From a virus, in IMG/VR virus record IMGVR_UViG_3300048831_000035, positions 1 to 29,377 of that record: a stretch of 29,377 nt of DNA; one strand, written 5' to 3'. This document shows positions 14,153 to 24,200 of this stretch, piece after piece (positions within the stretch are counted from its first letter, which is position 1; the number at the start of each line of letters is the position of its first letter). A model generated the notes under the pieces. The model had not been told where the DNA came from and did not search any database. It saw nothing but the letters and a program-made list of their open reading frames with translations. The translations under genes were made by a program, and so were the position numbers.

Positions 14153-14602
14153 ATGGCAACCTACCTGATCAAGACCAACTACTGGGACGGAGCACACCTC
14201 TACACCGCGGACGCCCGCCATCCCGCGGTGATCGAGGTGCCCGACTCGACCCCTCCCTCCAGGTCGTGGGAGCCGATGGATGAGGCCGCGCGATCAGCCC
14301 TGGCCGCTCTGTTCACCGCTGACCTGGCCAAGGCGGAGGCCCTCGTCAAGAAGCACTCCGATAAAGAGATCGTGGCCATGCACCAACACCGAGCGGACCA
14401 GGCCTCCGAGGCGCTCGAGCGGGTGAAGGCGCAGGGACTCGGCAGGGTCCCCGAGCGCGCGCCGGCGAAGGAGCAGAGCTGGAAGGCGGGGCTCAAGCCC
14501 CATTCCCGCGGCTATATGGCCCCAGCGGAGACGCCAGATCCGAGCGCGACCAAAGATGAGGGCGACGCAAAGAAGGTGAAGCTCGGGCGCTCCGCGACGT
14601 AA
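14153..14602 (+). CDS. small structural or assembly protein, unknown
   Basis: A 149-residue product starting at ATG 14153, with GAGG seven bases upstream. An in-frame upstream start would run through the strong hairpin, so I reject it. The first 35 residues are strand-like (ATYLIKTNYWDGAHLYTADARHPAVIEVPDST), resembling short beta proteins that follow capsid genes. The middle (about 40-100) is helical, and the end is charged and Pro/Lys-rich (ATKDEGDAKKVKLGR). It lies between the cement protein and the tail-tube gene, so a head-completion or head-tail role is likely. I do not recognise a family. Confidence 0.6.
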   Translation: MATYLIKTNYWDGAHLYTADARHPAVIEVPDSTPPSRSWEPMDEAARSALAALFTADLAKAEALVKKHSDKEIVAMHQHRADQASEALERVKAQGLGRVPERAPAKEQSWKAGLKPHSRGYMAPAETPDPSATKDEGDAKKVKLGRSAT

Positions 14603-14630
14603 CGCAGGGTAACGCAGGGTAACGCAGGGT
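14601..14630 (+). repeat. 10-bp tandem repeat, three exact copies
   Basis: AACGCAGGGT is repeated three times exactly, starting within the stop codon of the preceding gene, followed by a decayed fourth unit (AACAGGGCAC). It ends just before AGGGAGG, the ribosome-binding site for the next gene. TAA therefore recurs every ten bases, giving stops in all three frames. Confidence 0.9.
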
Positions 14631-14651
14631 AACAGGGCACAGGGAGGCGCG

Positions 14652-15266
14652 ATGGCCACGAGCGCAGTCCAGGTCTGCAACATGGCCCTCTCAAGGGTAG
14701 GGTCCTCCGCGTTCATCTCGGCCCTGGACGAGGACACGCCAGAGGCCGAAATGTTGAACCTCTACTACGAGCCGAAGCGAGACGGCCTGCTCGAGCTCGG
14801 CGCCTGGCCCTGGGCGACCCGCCGGGTGGCGCTCTCGGCGCTCGCGTCCCCGGACGCGACCACGGAGGAGGTCTGGAGCTACGTCTACACGCTCCCCGCG
14901 GACTGCCTGCAGGTGCAGGACCTCTGGAGCGGCTCCCGCACTCCGACCGCGTCTGATCGGATCCCCTTCGCGGTGGAGTGGGACGCGACCAACGCCTGCC
15001 GGGTGCTCTGCACGGACGAGGAGGACGCGGTCCTCGTCTACACCCGGAAGGTGACGGACGTCGCTGCCTACCCGCAGCACTTCGTCGAAGCCCTCGTCTG
15101 GGCGCTCGCCGCCGAGCTCGCGCTGGGCTTGATCGGCAAGCCGGAGCTCTTCGCGAACGCCCAGGCCATGGCCGACCGGGCGCGCTCCAGGGCCGTGGCC
15201 AAGGCAGGGAACACGAACCGCCCTGACGTCCCAGCGGTATCCGAATTCGAAGCCGAGAGGGCCTGA
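14652..15266 (+). CDS. tail tubular protein A / head-tail adaptor (T7 gp11-like)
   Basis: Adaptors of this kind form a dodecameric ring below the portal. The 204-residue protein shows the gp11-like opening: VQVCNMALSRVGSSAFISAL, EDTPEAEMLNLYYEPKRDGLL, then LGAWPWATRRVALSALA, matching the family pattern of an N-terminal helix, a Glu-rich turn and a PW motif. Strands follow (YVYTLPADCLQVQDLW, VLCTDEEDAVLVYTRKV), then C-terminal helices (FVEALVWALAAELALGLIG). AGGGAGG lies four bases upstream of the start. It precedes the nozzle gene, the standard order. Confidence 0.82.
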   Translation: MATSAVQVCNMALSRVGSSAFISALDEDTPEAEMLNLYYEPKRDGLLELGAWPWATRRVALSALASPDATTEEVWSYVYTLPADCLQVQDLWSGSRTPTASDRIPFAVEWDATNACRVLCTDEEDAVLVYTRKVTDVAAYPQHFVEALVWALAAELALGLIGKPELFANAQAMADRARSRAVAKAGNTNRPDVPAVSEFEAERA

Positions 15267-15270
15267 TCTG

Positions 15271-18200
15271 ATGATGATCAAGCAGAACAGCTTCACCGGC
15301 GGAGAGCTCTCCCCCCGCACCTACGCGCGCTCCGACCTCGAGCGCTACGGGACCGCCCTCCGGATCTGCGAAAACTTCATTCCGCGCCAGCAAGGAGCCT
15401 TGCAAAACCGCCCAGGGCTCCAGTATTGCGGGCCTCCAATGGTCATGGGGGAGATGTCCTGGTGTGGCGGCTACCGAATCGCCGCCTTCACGATGACCGA
15501 CGGCTACACCTACGTCTTGACCTTCGGCCCCGCCGGGATCCGTGTCTTCTACGACGGCTCCCCGCTCCTCTACTCCACGGACATCTACGACGACGACACG
15601 CCCCCGAACCTCATCCATTCGGAGGGCGACCCAGTCACGGTCGGGATCGAGCTCCTCGCCGCGGCGCTCTGTCAGTCCGACGAGGAGACCGCCTGGTCCT
15701 TCGCGCAGTGTGGCGACGAGATCTCGATCGTCTCGTACCTGCCCCGCATCGCCGGTGAGGACGACGCGCATTGTCTCGCCGCAAAACTCATCTACGAGGG
15801 CCCGGACTATTGGACCTTGATCGCTCAGCCCTTCGAGTCCTCGGAGGACGCTGTCGCGGACCTCGCCTTCGTAGGCACGCCGGACGAGGACGGGAACGAC
15901 GACCACCCGCCGAAGACCTGGTCATGGTACGTGACCGCGATCATGGATGAGACCGGGGAGGAGACTCCGGTCTCCGCCGAGCTCAAGACCTCGTCAGGGT
16001 TGATCGCGCTCTATCCCGACATGGCCGAAGTCCTGATGGACTGGACCGCGAAGGACGGCGCATCCCTCTACCTCGTCTACAGATCGCGATTCGGGAAGTC
16101 CGGGCTCGTGGGCTCCACCCTCGAAACTAGCTTTTGCGACGACGGCTCGATCGCCCCGGACTACACCTGCCCGATCCCGCGCTCGAGCTACTGGAACGAG
16201 GACACGACGAGCGTCTGCTTCTTCCAGCAACGGCAGGTGTACGGGTGTCTCCCGCAGACGGTCCGCTTCTCCGAGGTCGCCGACTTCCGATTCTGGGACA
16301 TCGTAGGCCGGACCTACGACACGGCCCCGATCGAGCACCGCCTCGCGTCGCAGTATGCGGACGTGATCAATCGACTGATCCCGATTGGTCGCGGTCTGAT
16401 CGCCCTCACGGAGACAGCCGAGCACTCACTCCAGGGAGGAGAGAACGGGATCACCCCCACGAAATGCGAGATCCTCACGCACTCGCGCCACGGGAGCGCC
16501 GCCCGGCCTCCCCCCGCCGTGGTCGACAACTATCTCGTTTGGGCCCTCCCGAACGGCCGGATCCGAGATCTGGCTTACGACTCCACCTCGGAGTCCTACG
16601 GCGGGCAGGAGCTCTCCCTCTTCGCTGACCACCTCTTCGAGGGACTGACCGTCTATGACATGGCCTGGCAGGCGGACGAGCACGTCCTCTGGGTGATCCT
16701 CTCGGACTACTCGCTCCTCTCCCTCACCTACCTGCGGGATCAGCAGATCTGGGGATGGGCTCGACACGAGACTTGCTCCGGGGATGATCAATTCCGGGCC
16801 GTGTGTGTCGCCCGCGAGGACGGGCGGGACGTGCCCTACTTCATCGTGCGTCGCGACGTCGACGGCAACGCGACGTACTACCTCGAGCGCCTCACCCCGC
16901 GGAACGGGGTAGAGCTCTGCGACCTGGTCCTCCTGGACTGCGCCGTCTCGTGGGACGGAAGGAACACGAACCCCTATCGGACCATGGAGATCGGCGCGTC
17001 GGGCGAAGGCCAGGCGTACACCGTGGGCTCCCAGCAAACCCTCACCAGCGGCATTTCTGGGATGTTCGAGGACGCCGACATCGGAGATCAGATTGTCATC
17101 GGCCTCGGGACCGACACTGAGGTCTGGCTCGAGATCGTGTCGGTCACCGTGGGCGGCGGTAGCTGTACCGTCGAGGTGCAGGATATCGACGTCCCAATGT
17201 CCAGGAGAGGCGAATCCACTGCCGATTGGGCCTGGGCACGTAAGACCTTCGTCGTCCCGGACGGGGACATTTGGGGAGCCGAGAAGACTCTCGCCGCCGT
17301 CGCCGATGGCGCGCCGGTGCCCGCCGCCTCCATGGAAGTGGGGGGAGTGAGTGTCCGCACCGCCAATATCGTGCCGAATGAGGCCCCCTACACGATCCAG
17401 GTCACGGCCGATGAAGGATACGGGCAGGCCTGGACTGTCGGCGACAAGCAGGCGATCACGGCAAGCGCCGCGATCTGGTACGACGCCGACGTGGGGAAAT
17501 ACATCGGCCTCGGTGTTGGGACCGAAGATGAGGTCTGGTTTGAGATCGTCGAGGTCCTCTACGGGTGGACGGGCCTCATCGTCGAGGTCCAGAGCATCGA
17601 CGTCCCAGAGGTCTGGCGCGGAGCGACCCCCACCGCGACCTGGAGCAAGGCAGAGGCCCTCGGCTCCCTCACCGTCGAGGAGGGGCACACGTGGGGCGCC
17701 GGCGACGAGCAGACCCTCACCATGAGCAAGAGCCTCTTCGAGACCGCGGACGTGGGGAGCTACGTCTGCTTCGGCCGCGGAGGGGTGAACGAGATCACCT
17801 TCGTGATCACCGCGATCGCCGAGGGCGGAGAGAGCGCCACCGTGGTAGCGCAGGACATTGCAGTCCCCGAGGTGTGGCGCGCCGCCGACCCCTCCCCGCA
17901 CTGGTACTGGGTCCAGCCGACCCGAGAGATCACGCTCGAGGAACACGCGGTCGTGGTCCACGCCGGCATCCCCTACGAGTCCGAGGCCGAGCTGCTCGAG
18001 GTCTCCGACGCCACGGGGGACGCCCGCACCCGGCAGAAGCTCGTGACCCGGGTTCTCGTCGAGGTCCAGGAGACCGCGGGCCTCCAGGCCGGGGCCTCCC
18101 GGGATGCCTCTGATCCAGAGCTGCACGATCTGATCCGCCGCGAGGTGGCGGACGGCTACACGCGGGCCACGCCGCTTGAATCGGGGCTCTACGAGGTGAG

Positions 18201-18309
18201 GTGCAAGGGCACCTGGGACAACGGCGGCCGCGCCATCCTGCGCCAGACCGAGCCCCTGCCGGTGACGATTCTCTCCGCGATCCGGGAGGTCCAGCTCGGT
18301 GGCAAGTAG
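15271..18309 (+). CDS. tail nozzle / tubular protein B with three tandem repeats
   Basis: The nozzle closes the tip of short tails and holds the fibres. Its 1012 residues start with the family signature NSFTGGELSPRTYARSDLER, then RICENFIPRQQGALQNRPGL, strands such as YTYVLTFGPAGIRVFYDG, and a propeller-like middle (FFQQRQVYGCLPQTVRFSEVADFRFWD and LQGGENGITPTKCE in two typical blocks). Compared with about 800 residues in T7 gp12, the excess is largely a region at about 575-880. It holds three related beta modules, each starting like AYTVGSQQTLTSG, AWTVGDKQAITAS or TWGAGDEQTLTMS and ending in DVP/AVP-x-x-x-R. The C-terminus resumes normal nozzle-like sequence (ATPLESGLYEVRCKGTWDNGG). The start is ATG 15271 or 15274. 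Confidence 0.85.
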   Translation: MMIKQNSFTGGELSPRTYARSDLERYGTALRICENFIPRQQGALQNRPGLQYCGPPMVMGEMSWCGGYRIAAFTMTDGYTYVLTFGPAGIRVFYDGSPLLYSTDIYDDDTPPNLIHSEGDPVTVGIELLAAALCQSDEETAWSFAQCGDEISIVSYLPRIAGEDDAHCLAAKLIYEGPDYWTLIAQPFESSEDAVADLAFVGTPDEDGNDDHPPKTWSWYVTAIMDETGEETPVSAELKTSSGLIALYPDMAEVLMDWTAKDGASLYLVYRSRFGKSGLVGSTLETSFCDDGSIAPDYTCPIPRSSYWNEDTTSVCFFQQRQVYGCLPQTVRFSEVADFRFWDIVGRTYDTAPIEHRLASQYADVINRLIPIGRGLIALTETAEHSLQGGENGITPTKCEILTHSRHGSAARPPPAVVDNYLVWALPNGRIRDLAYDSTSESYGGQELSLFADHLFEGLTVYDMAWQADEHVLWVILSDYSLLSLTYLRDQQIWGWARHETCSGDDQFRAVCVAREDGRDVPYFIVRRDVDGNATYYLERLTPRNGVELCDLVLLDCAVSWDGRNTNPYRTMEIGASGEGQAYTVGSQQTLTSGISGMFEDADIGDQIVIGLGTDTEVWLEIVSVTVGGGSCTVEVQDIDVPMSRRGESTADWAWARKTFVVPDGDIWGAEKTLAAVADGAPVPAASMEVGGVSVRTANIVPNEAPYTIQVTADEGYGQAWTVGDKQAITASAAIWYDADVGKYIGLGVGTEDEVWFEIVEVLYGWTGLIVEVQSIDVPEVWRGATPTATWSKAEALGSLTVEEGHTWGAGDEQTLTMSKSLFETADVGSYVCFGRGGVNEITFVITAIAEGGESATVVAQDIAVPEVWRAADPSPHWYWVQPTREITLEEHAVVVHAGIPYESEAELLEVSDATGDARTRQKLVTRVLVEVQETAGLQAGASRDASDPELHDLIRREVADGYTRATPLESGLYEVRCKGTWDNGGRAILRQTEPLPVTILSAIREVQLGGK

Positions 18310-18802
18310 ACTCCAGATCGTGACGGCTACGGCCGAGCACGCCCGGGACCTCGGGCCTCGCATCCGCCCCGAGGAGCAGCTCGAGGTGTGGGCCTCGTGC
18401 CGGATGAATACCGCCGAGGCGCTCCTCTTCTCTCTCCGGGCCTCGGAGGTGGCGGGCACCGTGCTCGTGGACGGCGAGCCCGCCGCTATGTTTGGCGCCG
18501 CGCCTGTGGTGGGCTCCGAGAAAACCGCGATTGTCTGGCTCCTCTGCTCGGACCTAATCGAGCGCGTCCCAATGCAATTTTGCCGGGCCTGCCGGACCGA
18601 GCTCGGGATCCTCCACCGCCGCTGGCCGGTCCTTCTGAACGCCATCGACGCGCGTTACGCGCGCTCCCTCCGGTGGGCCGAGTGGCTCCGCGGGGTCCTC
18701 GGCCCGCCCGTGCCCTTCGGGGCCGCGCTGATGCCTTTCCGCTGGGTGCGGTTCGAGGCGTCGCCCGGCGAAAGCCATGAAAGAGAGGTGGCCTATGGGT
18801 GA
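18299..18802 (+). CDS. T7 gp13-like acyltransferase-fold protein
   Basis: The 167-residue protein occupies the gp13 slot, before gp14-, gp15- and gp16-like genes. In T7, gp13 is needed for internal virion protein assembly, and such proteins have a GNAT-like fold. It shows the expected pattern: VTATAEHARDLGPRIRPEE, an ASEVAGTVLVDGEPAAMFGA strand pair, TAIVWLLCSDLIERVPMQF, then helices and RYARSLRWAEWLRGVLG. I see no clear acetyl-CoA pyrophosphate loop, so activity is uncertain. Translation starts at GTG 18299 inside the end of the nozzle gene and ends overlapping the next gene. Confidence 0.65.
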   Translation: MASRLQIVTATAEHARDLGPRIRPEEQLEVWASCRMNTAEALLFSLRASEVAGTVLVDGEPAAMFGAAPVVGSEKTAIVWLLCSDLIERVPMQFCRACRTELGILHRRWPVLLNAIDARYARSLRWAEWLRGVLGPPVPFGAALMPFRWVRFEASPGESHEREVAYG

Positions 18803-19364
18803 GGCTATCGCCATCGGTGGAGCGGTCGCCGCGATCGCGGGCATTGGTATCCAGGCCTACGGCGCCTACAAGACAGCGGACGCCCAGGAGAAGGCCGCCG
18901 AGGACGCCGCGCGGATCTCGAGGAGTAACCAACAGGCCGCCGAAAAAGCCGCGGCCCAGAGCCTCGAGCGAGGATCATTCGAAGCCGGCCTCATTAGACA
19001 GAAGGGCACGAAGCTCGTGGCGGCACAGCGATCCCGGTACGCGGCCGGCGGGATCGACGTGACCGGCGGTAGCGCGCTCGAGGTCCAGGCGGAGACCGCC
19101 TACCTCTCGGACCTGGATGCCCGAACCACGGCGCTCAACGCCGCGCTCGAGGCGTGGGGCTACCGCAAGCAGGGGGCCACCTTCTCGGCCCAAGCCGCGG
19201 CGCAAATCCGCGCGGGGCAGAACGCCTCCTCCGCCACGCTCCTCGGCGGGGCCGGGAGCGCCATCGGCCAGGGCGCCCAGCTCGTGAATCAGTATCAGCA
19301 GGCCCAGTACCAGCGCTCCGCGTACCAGGCGCAGCTCGACGCGCAGACCAAGGGGCAAACGTGA
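18795..19364 (+). CDS. internal virion protein, T7 gp14-like
   Basis: gp14-like proteins leave the capsid on infection and form the outer-membrane channel of the ejectosome. The 189-residue product opens with a Gly/Ala-rich hydrophobic helix (IAIGGAVAAIAGIGIQAYGA) and continues as long amphipathic helices rich in Ala and Gln (DAQEKAAEDAARISRSNQQA onward). It contains the motif RYAAGGIDVTGGSALEVQAE at about 83-102 found in this family, and ends QYQQAQYQRSAYQAQLDAQ. ATG 18795 is supported by AGAGG six bases upstream; ATG 18777 would add six residues with no such site. The gene overlaps both neighbours. Confidence 0.78.
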   Translation: MGEAIAIGGAVAAIAGIGIQAYGAYKTADAQEKAAEDAARISRSNQQAAEKAAAQSLERGSFEAGLIRQKGTKLVAAQRSRYAAGGIDVTGGSALEVQAETAYLSDLDARTTALNAALEAWGYRKQGATFSAQAAAQIRAGQNASSATLLGGAGSAIGQGAQLVNQYQQAQYQRSAYQAQLDAQTKGQT

Positions 19365-21298
19365 GAGTCCCGACCTACGACGGCCTCCAGGTGGCCCCCG
19401 CCGCGCCCTCTCCGGTCTACGACCGATACACGCCCGACGGGCAGGAGCAGGCCGGCGAGGGCTTAGCGCGCTTCGGAGAGGGCCTCGTGCGGGCCGGGAC
19501 GGCCGCCGTGGCGAGCACGGCGTATCGAGACCCCGCAGAGCAGGCTTCGGCCCGGCTTCGGGACGAAGCCGATCGGACCATGGTCTCCCTGCAGGAATCC
19601 CAGCTCCTCGATCGGGTGCAGATCGAGACCGGGAAGGAAAAGGGGATCAAATCGAAGATCGGCGGGGACGCGCTCCCAGAGGTCGACAAGGTCAACAAGA
19701 GACTCTCCGACTTCCGCGACGAGCTCGGGGCGAAGCTCGTGGGACAGAAACAGAAGGAGCTCTGGACGATCCGCTCAAGCGCGATCCTTAGGTCCGCTCG
19801 GGAGATCGTCGTAGACCACGCCTACAAGCAGAAGGAGGCGGTCGACCAGGCATCCTATGTGACCGCGCAAAAGGGGTGGGCCAATATGGCCTATGAGAAC
19901 TACTCGTCGCCTACCATCGTCGCGGACGCCGAATCCACCTCCGGCAATAGAGCCTTCAGCGAGGGCCTCCGCCGAGGCCTCGGCGAGGCGGTCGCGCAGG
20001 AGATGGCCGCGCAGGCTCGGGCAGACATCGTCAAGCGGGTGGTCCAGGGCTACGTGGACGCGGGCCAGATCTTGGGCGCGCAGCTCTACGCGAAGAGCAA
20101 GGCCGCCGTCCTCGGCGACGAGGCGGGCAAGGTGCAGGAAGATATCCTCAAGGAGCTGGCCGTCCAGAACAAGCAGAAGGTCGCCGGCGCCCTGAACGTG
20201 CTGCTTCAGACATGGATGGACACGCACAACTCGAAGGACTTCTCGAAGGAAGCCCTCGTCGTGATCCATGACGAGACCATTCCCGGCACCGCCGACGCCC
20301 GCGAGAAGCTCGAAAACACAATGAGGCAGGACGTGGAAGCCTGGAAGCGCAAGGCCGCTGGGCTCCCGCCGCCCCCGGGCCAGCTTGCCGCATGGGTCAA
20401 CTTCAAGGGCCGGCTCGCGACCGACCCAAAGCAATTCACGACCATGGACGCGGATACCTTCCGGCGCGAGGTCCTCTCCGTTATCCCCGAGAACCGACAA
20501 GAGGAGGCCTCGGATCGGTGGTCCGCGGCTATCCACGATGGCGGCAAGGTGAAGCTCTATGAGGAGGTGGTCCTCAAGGCCTGCCAGGACGCCAACCGCT
20601 GCCCGAAAAAGAGCGCGAACGGGGTCAACGTAAACCAGCCCTCCACCTGGCCGGAGGCGCAACGGCAAACCTTCGAGAAGGCGCTCGAGGTCGCCCACGC
20701 GGCGGACACAGAGTATCGGGCGAGCCCTAAGAACCCCAACAAGCTCGCGGCTCCGGAGAGCGAGATACAGAAGCGGATGACCGCTGTCTTCACTGAGGGT
20801 GAGGTCCCGGACACAATGTTGGGGTGGAGCGTCAACCGCTCAAAGACCTATGCCGAGGCCTTGGCCGAGGGCAAGGCGGACGAGTGGAAGGCCCCGCCGA
20901 TGCCCGTCGAGAAAGGGCTCGAGATCCGGAAGATGATGGCGGGCAGGACGCCGCCGATCCCCGCGTGGCCTGAAAACGTGGAGGGTTTCTGGCGGATGAG
21001 CTTCACCGGCAAGGCTCCCAAGATCCGCTGGGAGCCAATGTCCGCCCCCGCCGGAAAATACATATCGAGGCCCGCGCCCGAGCCCTCGGCCGAAGAGAAG
21101 AGCACGCCTGCGCCGAGGGCGATCCGCACGTCGCCTTCAGGCTTGCCGATAGGCACGACCGCCGCGGAGATGGCCGGACAAGCCGCCGGCGAGCGAGCGC
21201 AGGGCTCCGCCGACCCGACTTCAGGGGTTCCGCGTGGCGCCACCATGGCGGACCTGGTGGCGCGCGAGAAGGCCGCCAAAGTGAAGGTGGTCCCATGA
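19361..21298 (+). CDS. internal virion protein, T7 gp15-like
   Basis: gp15-like proteins are ejected to span the periplasm together with gp16. The 645-residue product starts at GTG 19361 overlapping the previous stop (GTGA) and begins MRVPTYDGLQVAPAAPSPVY, resembling the openings of such proteins. Most of the chain is helical with regular charge (SARLRDEADRTMVSLQESQL, KAAVLGDEAGKVQEDILKEL). The last 100 residues are Pro/Ala-rich and probably loose, ending in a helix (ATMADLVAREKAAKVKV). No catalytic motif is seen. The identification rests on position, length and helical nature. Its stop overlaps the next start. Confidence 0.72.
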   Translation: MRVPTYDGLQVAPAAPSPVYDRYTPDGQEQAGEGLARFGEGLVRAGTAAVASTAYRDPAEQASARLRDEADRTMVSLQESQLLDRVQIETGKEKGIKSKIGGDALPEVDKVNKRLSDFRDELGAKLVGQKQKELWTIRSSAILRSAREIVVDHAYKQKEAVDQASYVTAQKGWANMAYENYSSPTIVADAESTSGNRAFSEGLRRGLGEAVAQEMAAQARADIVKRVVQGYVDAGQILGAQLYAKSKAAVLGDEAGKVQEDILKELAVQNKQKVAGALNVLLQTWMDTHNSKDFSKEALVVIHDETIPGTADAREKLENTMRQDVEAWKRKAAGLPPPPGQLAAWVNFKGRLATDPKQFTTMDADTFRREVLSVIPENRQEEASDRWSAAIHDGGKVKLYEEVVLKACQDANRCPKKSANGVNVNQPSTWPEAQRQTFEKALEVAHAADTEYRASPKNPNKLAAPESEIQKRMTAVFTEGEVPDTMLGWSVNRSKTYAEALAEGKADEWKAPPMPVEKGLEIRKMMAGRTPPIPAWPENVEGFWRMSFTGKAPKIRWEPMSAPAGKYISRPAPEPSAEEKSTPAPRAIRTSPSGLPIGTTAAEMAGQAAGERAQGSADPTSGVPRGATMADLVAREKAAKVKVVP

Positions 21299-24200
21299 GC
21301 ACGGACTGGGACGCCCTCGCCGACGAGGCGCTCGAGCTCGAATCCGGGGTGGGTAGCGTGGAGACACTCCCTCCGCTCGCGCCCGTGGCGAGCCCAGCAA
21401 AGCCCCCTGCCCCGGCCGCTCCCTCTCCCTGGGATGCCCTCGCGGACCAGGCCATCGCCGCGGACGAGGCCGCCCAGGAGCAGGAGGTCGGCCAGCTCCG
21501 TTGGCTCGAAAAGAACAACGTCCGCGACCCCGAGCAGGCCGGCGAGCTCCTCCGGTACTCCGCCGCCGCCAGGCTCCCGATAGACCAGGTGGCGCTCGAC
21601 CTGCCCGCGGTCAAGCGCAACATCGACGCGCAGCAGACGGACTGGGACCGCGTCTATCGGGAGAACCCGGTCGTGGCGCAATTCGCCCGCCAGCCCGGGA
21701 TCATGCCGCTTGTGAAGGACGACTGGGCCAACCTCCCATGGTTCGAATGGGGCATGAAAATGCCCTTCCGCGTCGCGCTGGACGCGACGAAGGCGCTCGA
21801 GACCACGGCCCGGCAGATCGGGGAATACGAGGGGTGGGGCTCGGAAGAGAACCGCCAGCGGATCCGCGAGCTCGAGGTCTCCCAGGCGAAGGACTACGGA
21901 GCGAATTCGTTCTTCGCAAAGGCCTGGATTGGGCTCCCGAAGATGGCGCCCTTCATTCTCGGGGACCTGGCCGCCCGTGTCGCCGGCGGGGCCGCGGGCG
22001 CCCTGGCGGGCCCCGGAGGCCTCGTGGCCGGCCAGTATTCCGGCTCCGCTCTCTTCAACTATTATCAGTCAATAGGCCCCCTCTACTGGCAGCTCATCCA
22101 GATCCCGGGCATGACTGAGGACAAGGCGCGCTGGCTCGCCCGCGGAGCAAGCACGGTCACCGCGGGACTGATGGCGGGCTTCTTCCAGAAGGCCTCCTCG
22201 GCTATCCCAGGGGTCAAGAGCGCCCTCGAGAAGGCCGGCGCCCTGACCGTCCAGAAGGCCCTCACGAGCGCCACCGTGCCCGCGGCATTGGGACAGGGAC
22301 TCAAACAGTGGGGCAAGCACGAGGCCGTGGGCGCGAGCCTCATGGCAGCGCAGAGCGCGATCAACCAGGCCGCGCTCGAGCTCGGGAAGGCGCCGGGTCC
22401 TTGGTCGGAGTCTTACGGGTTCGAGGCGGACCCCGGAGAGGTGTTCCGCGCCGGGCTCGAGGGCCTCAAGACCGGCGCCACCGATATGCTGCTCTTCTCT
22501 GCCTCGGGCCCCGGCAAGGCCTTCCTCAAGGAGCTCGGCCGGATTCACAACTCCGAGGTGAATTATTCGCGGGTGCTCGCCCTCTCCGACGCGGCGCAGG
22601 CCTCGACGGCCATGCAACGGTTCCCGCAAGGGGTCCGCGAGCTCATGGCCGAGCTCAAGCAGACCGAGGGCGCGGTCCAGGACATTCACTTCGACCGGGA
22701 GCGCTTCAACGCGCACTGCGAGAAGCTCGGCCTCGACCCAGGCGAGGTGTGGGCGGGGCTCCTCGGCGACGAGGGCAAGGCCTACCAGGAGGCCACGGAG
22801 ACCGGCGCCGAGACGCTCACCGTGCCCGTCGAGCTCGCCCTCGAGAAGATGGCGCGGAGCGAGGCTTTCCGGGACTTCTTCCGCACCGAGGGCAGGATCG
22901 AAGCGGACGGCATGACGGGCCGCGAGCTCGCCGAGCTCCACCAGAAGATGGACGAGGCCGCGAAGGTCCCCGTCGAGAAGCTCGAGGAGCCCTCACGCAA
23001 GGTCTACGACGACGTCTTCCAGAAGGCGCGCGAGGCCGGCCGCGGAAAGGCGGAGAGCGACGCGAACGCGAAGATCACCGTGGCATGGTTCGACTCCCTC
23101 GCCAAGCGGCTCACCGAGCCCACCGACCCCTGGGAGCTTTACTCGCGGTTTGTGCTCAGAATTGGCCGAGGTGATCACACCGAGGCGGGCGCCCTTGCGC
23201 AGAAAGAGGCGGCGCCAGGCAATCGAGCCATGGATCAGGCCTACGCCACGGCGGAGGCTTCCTATCTCAACTACCCGGAGGCGGAAAGGAAAGGACTGCA
23301 GTCCCGAGACTACTTTATCGACCCGACCACCGAGCTTCTGGGCGAGCAGGCCCTCCGAGACCTACCGGCCGACCCCAACCGCCCCATGGTCGGGATCCTT
23401 ACCTTCCCGTTCAAAAAACCCATCAATGACATAGGAGGCCACGAGTCCCTGGACGCCCTATTCGCCGACGTGGGGCGCGTGCTCCACTCTATCGATCCGG
23501 ATATCGCCAAGGTCGGAGGAGAATTCGTCGTCCCTCGCCTCAAGGATGAGGCGACGCTGAAGGAGATGATCTCGACGGCCAAGAAGGCACTCGCCGCCGA
23601 ATTGCCCCCGGAGGTGCTTGCTGAATTCGATCTTACCGGAGTCGCCGTCAATCGAGAGAAGGACCATAGGGCGACCGTCTACGCCGCGCAAGACGCTCTC
23701 AAAGAACATATTGAAAAGCGTAGAACGACTCCGGACGAGGCGGGCAAGCTCTGGCCTGGCCGCGAGCAACGCCCAGGGTTCGACGCCGCCGCCGTCGAGT
23801 TCAAAGGAAAGAAGGGACGCGCGGCAATCCCTGACGAGCTTCGAGCACTCCACGCTGGCCTGGACGAGAAGCAAGCGGCGCGAAAGATATTCCTCAAGCC
23901 GAACGGTTGTTTGACGATGGCAGGCTGGGAACGTCAACCGGAGATGCCTGTCTATGCCTCCTTCGACCTGCGCGCCTTCGGCGAGACTGACAAAAGCCTG
24001 GGCCATGTTGCAGCCGATGAAATCAACGAATCCTTCGGCGCGCTGGCCGTTGAAATAGGAGGAGACAAGTTCGTCATAGCCAACCCTTCCGGAGATGAGT
24101 ATCGGGTCGGGGGACAAAATGAGGCCGAATTGCGGGCCTTTCTCGATGTTTTAGGCGAGGAGGCCATCAAGATCGAGCGCGCCTATCGAACGAAGAGCGG

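Noticed and set aside
16426-18645. Minus-strand open frame of 739 codons opposite the nozzle gene
   Set aside because: Same shadow effect; the plus-strand frame has clear nozzle motifs and a supported start.
21295-21900. Lytic transglycosylase domain expected at the start of a T7 gp16-like protein
   Set aside because: I looked for the ES...QESG...A.G.MQ type motifs in the N-terminal part and saw none.
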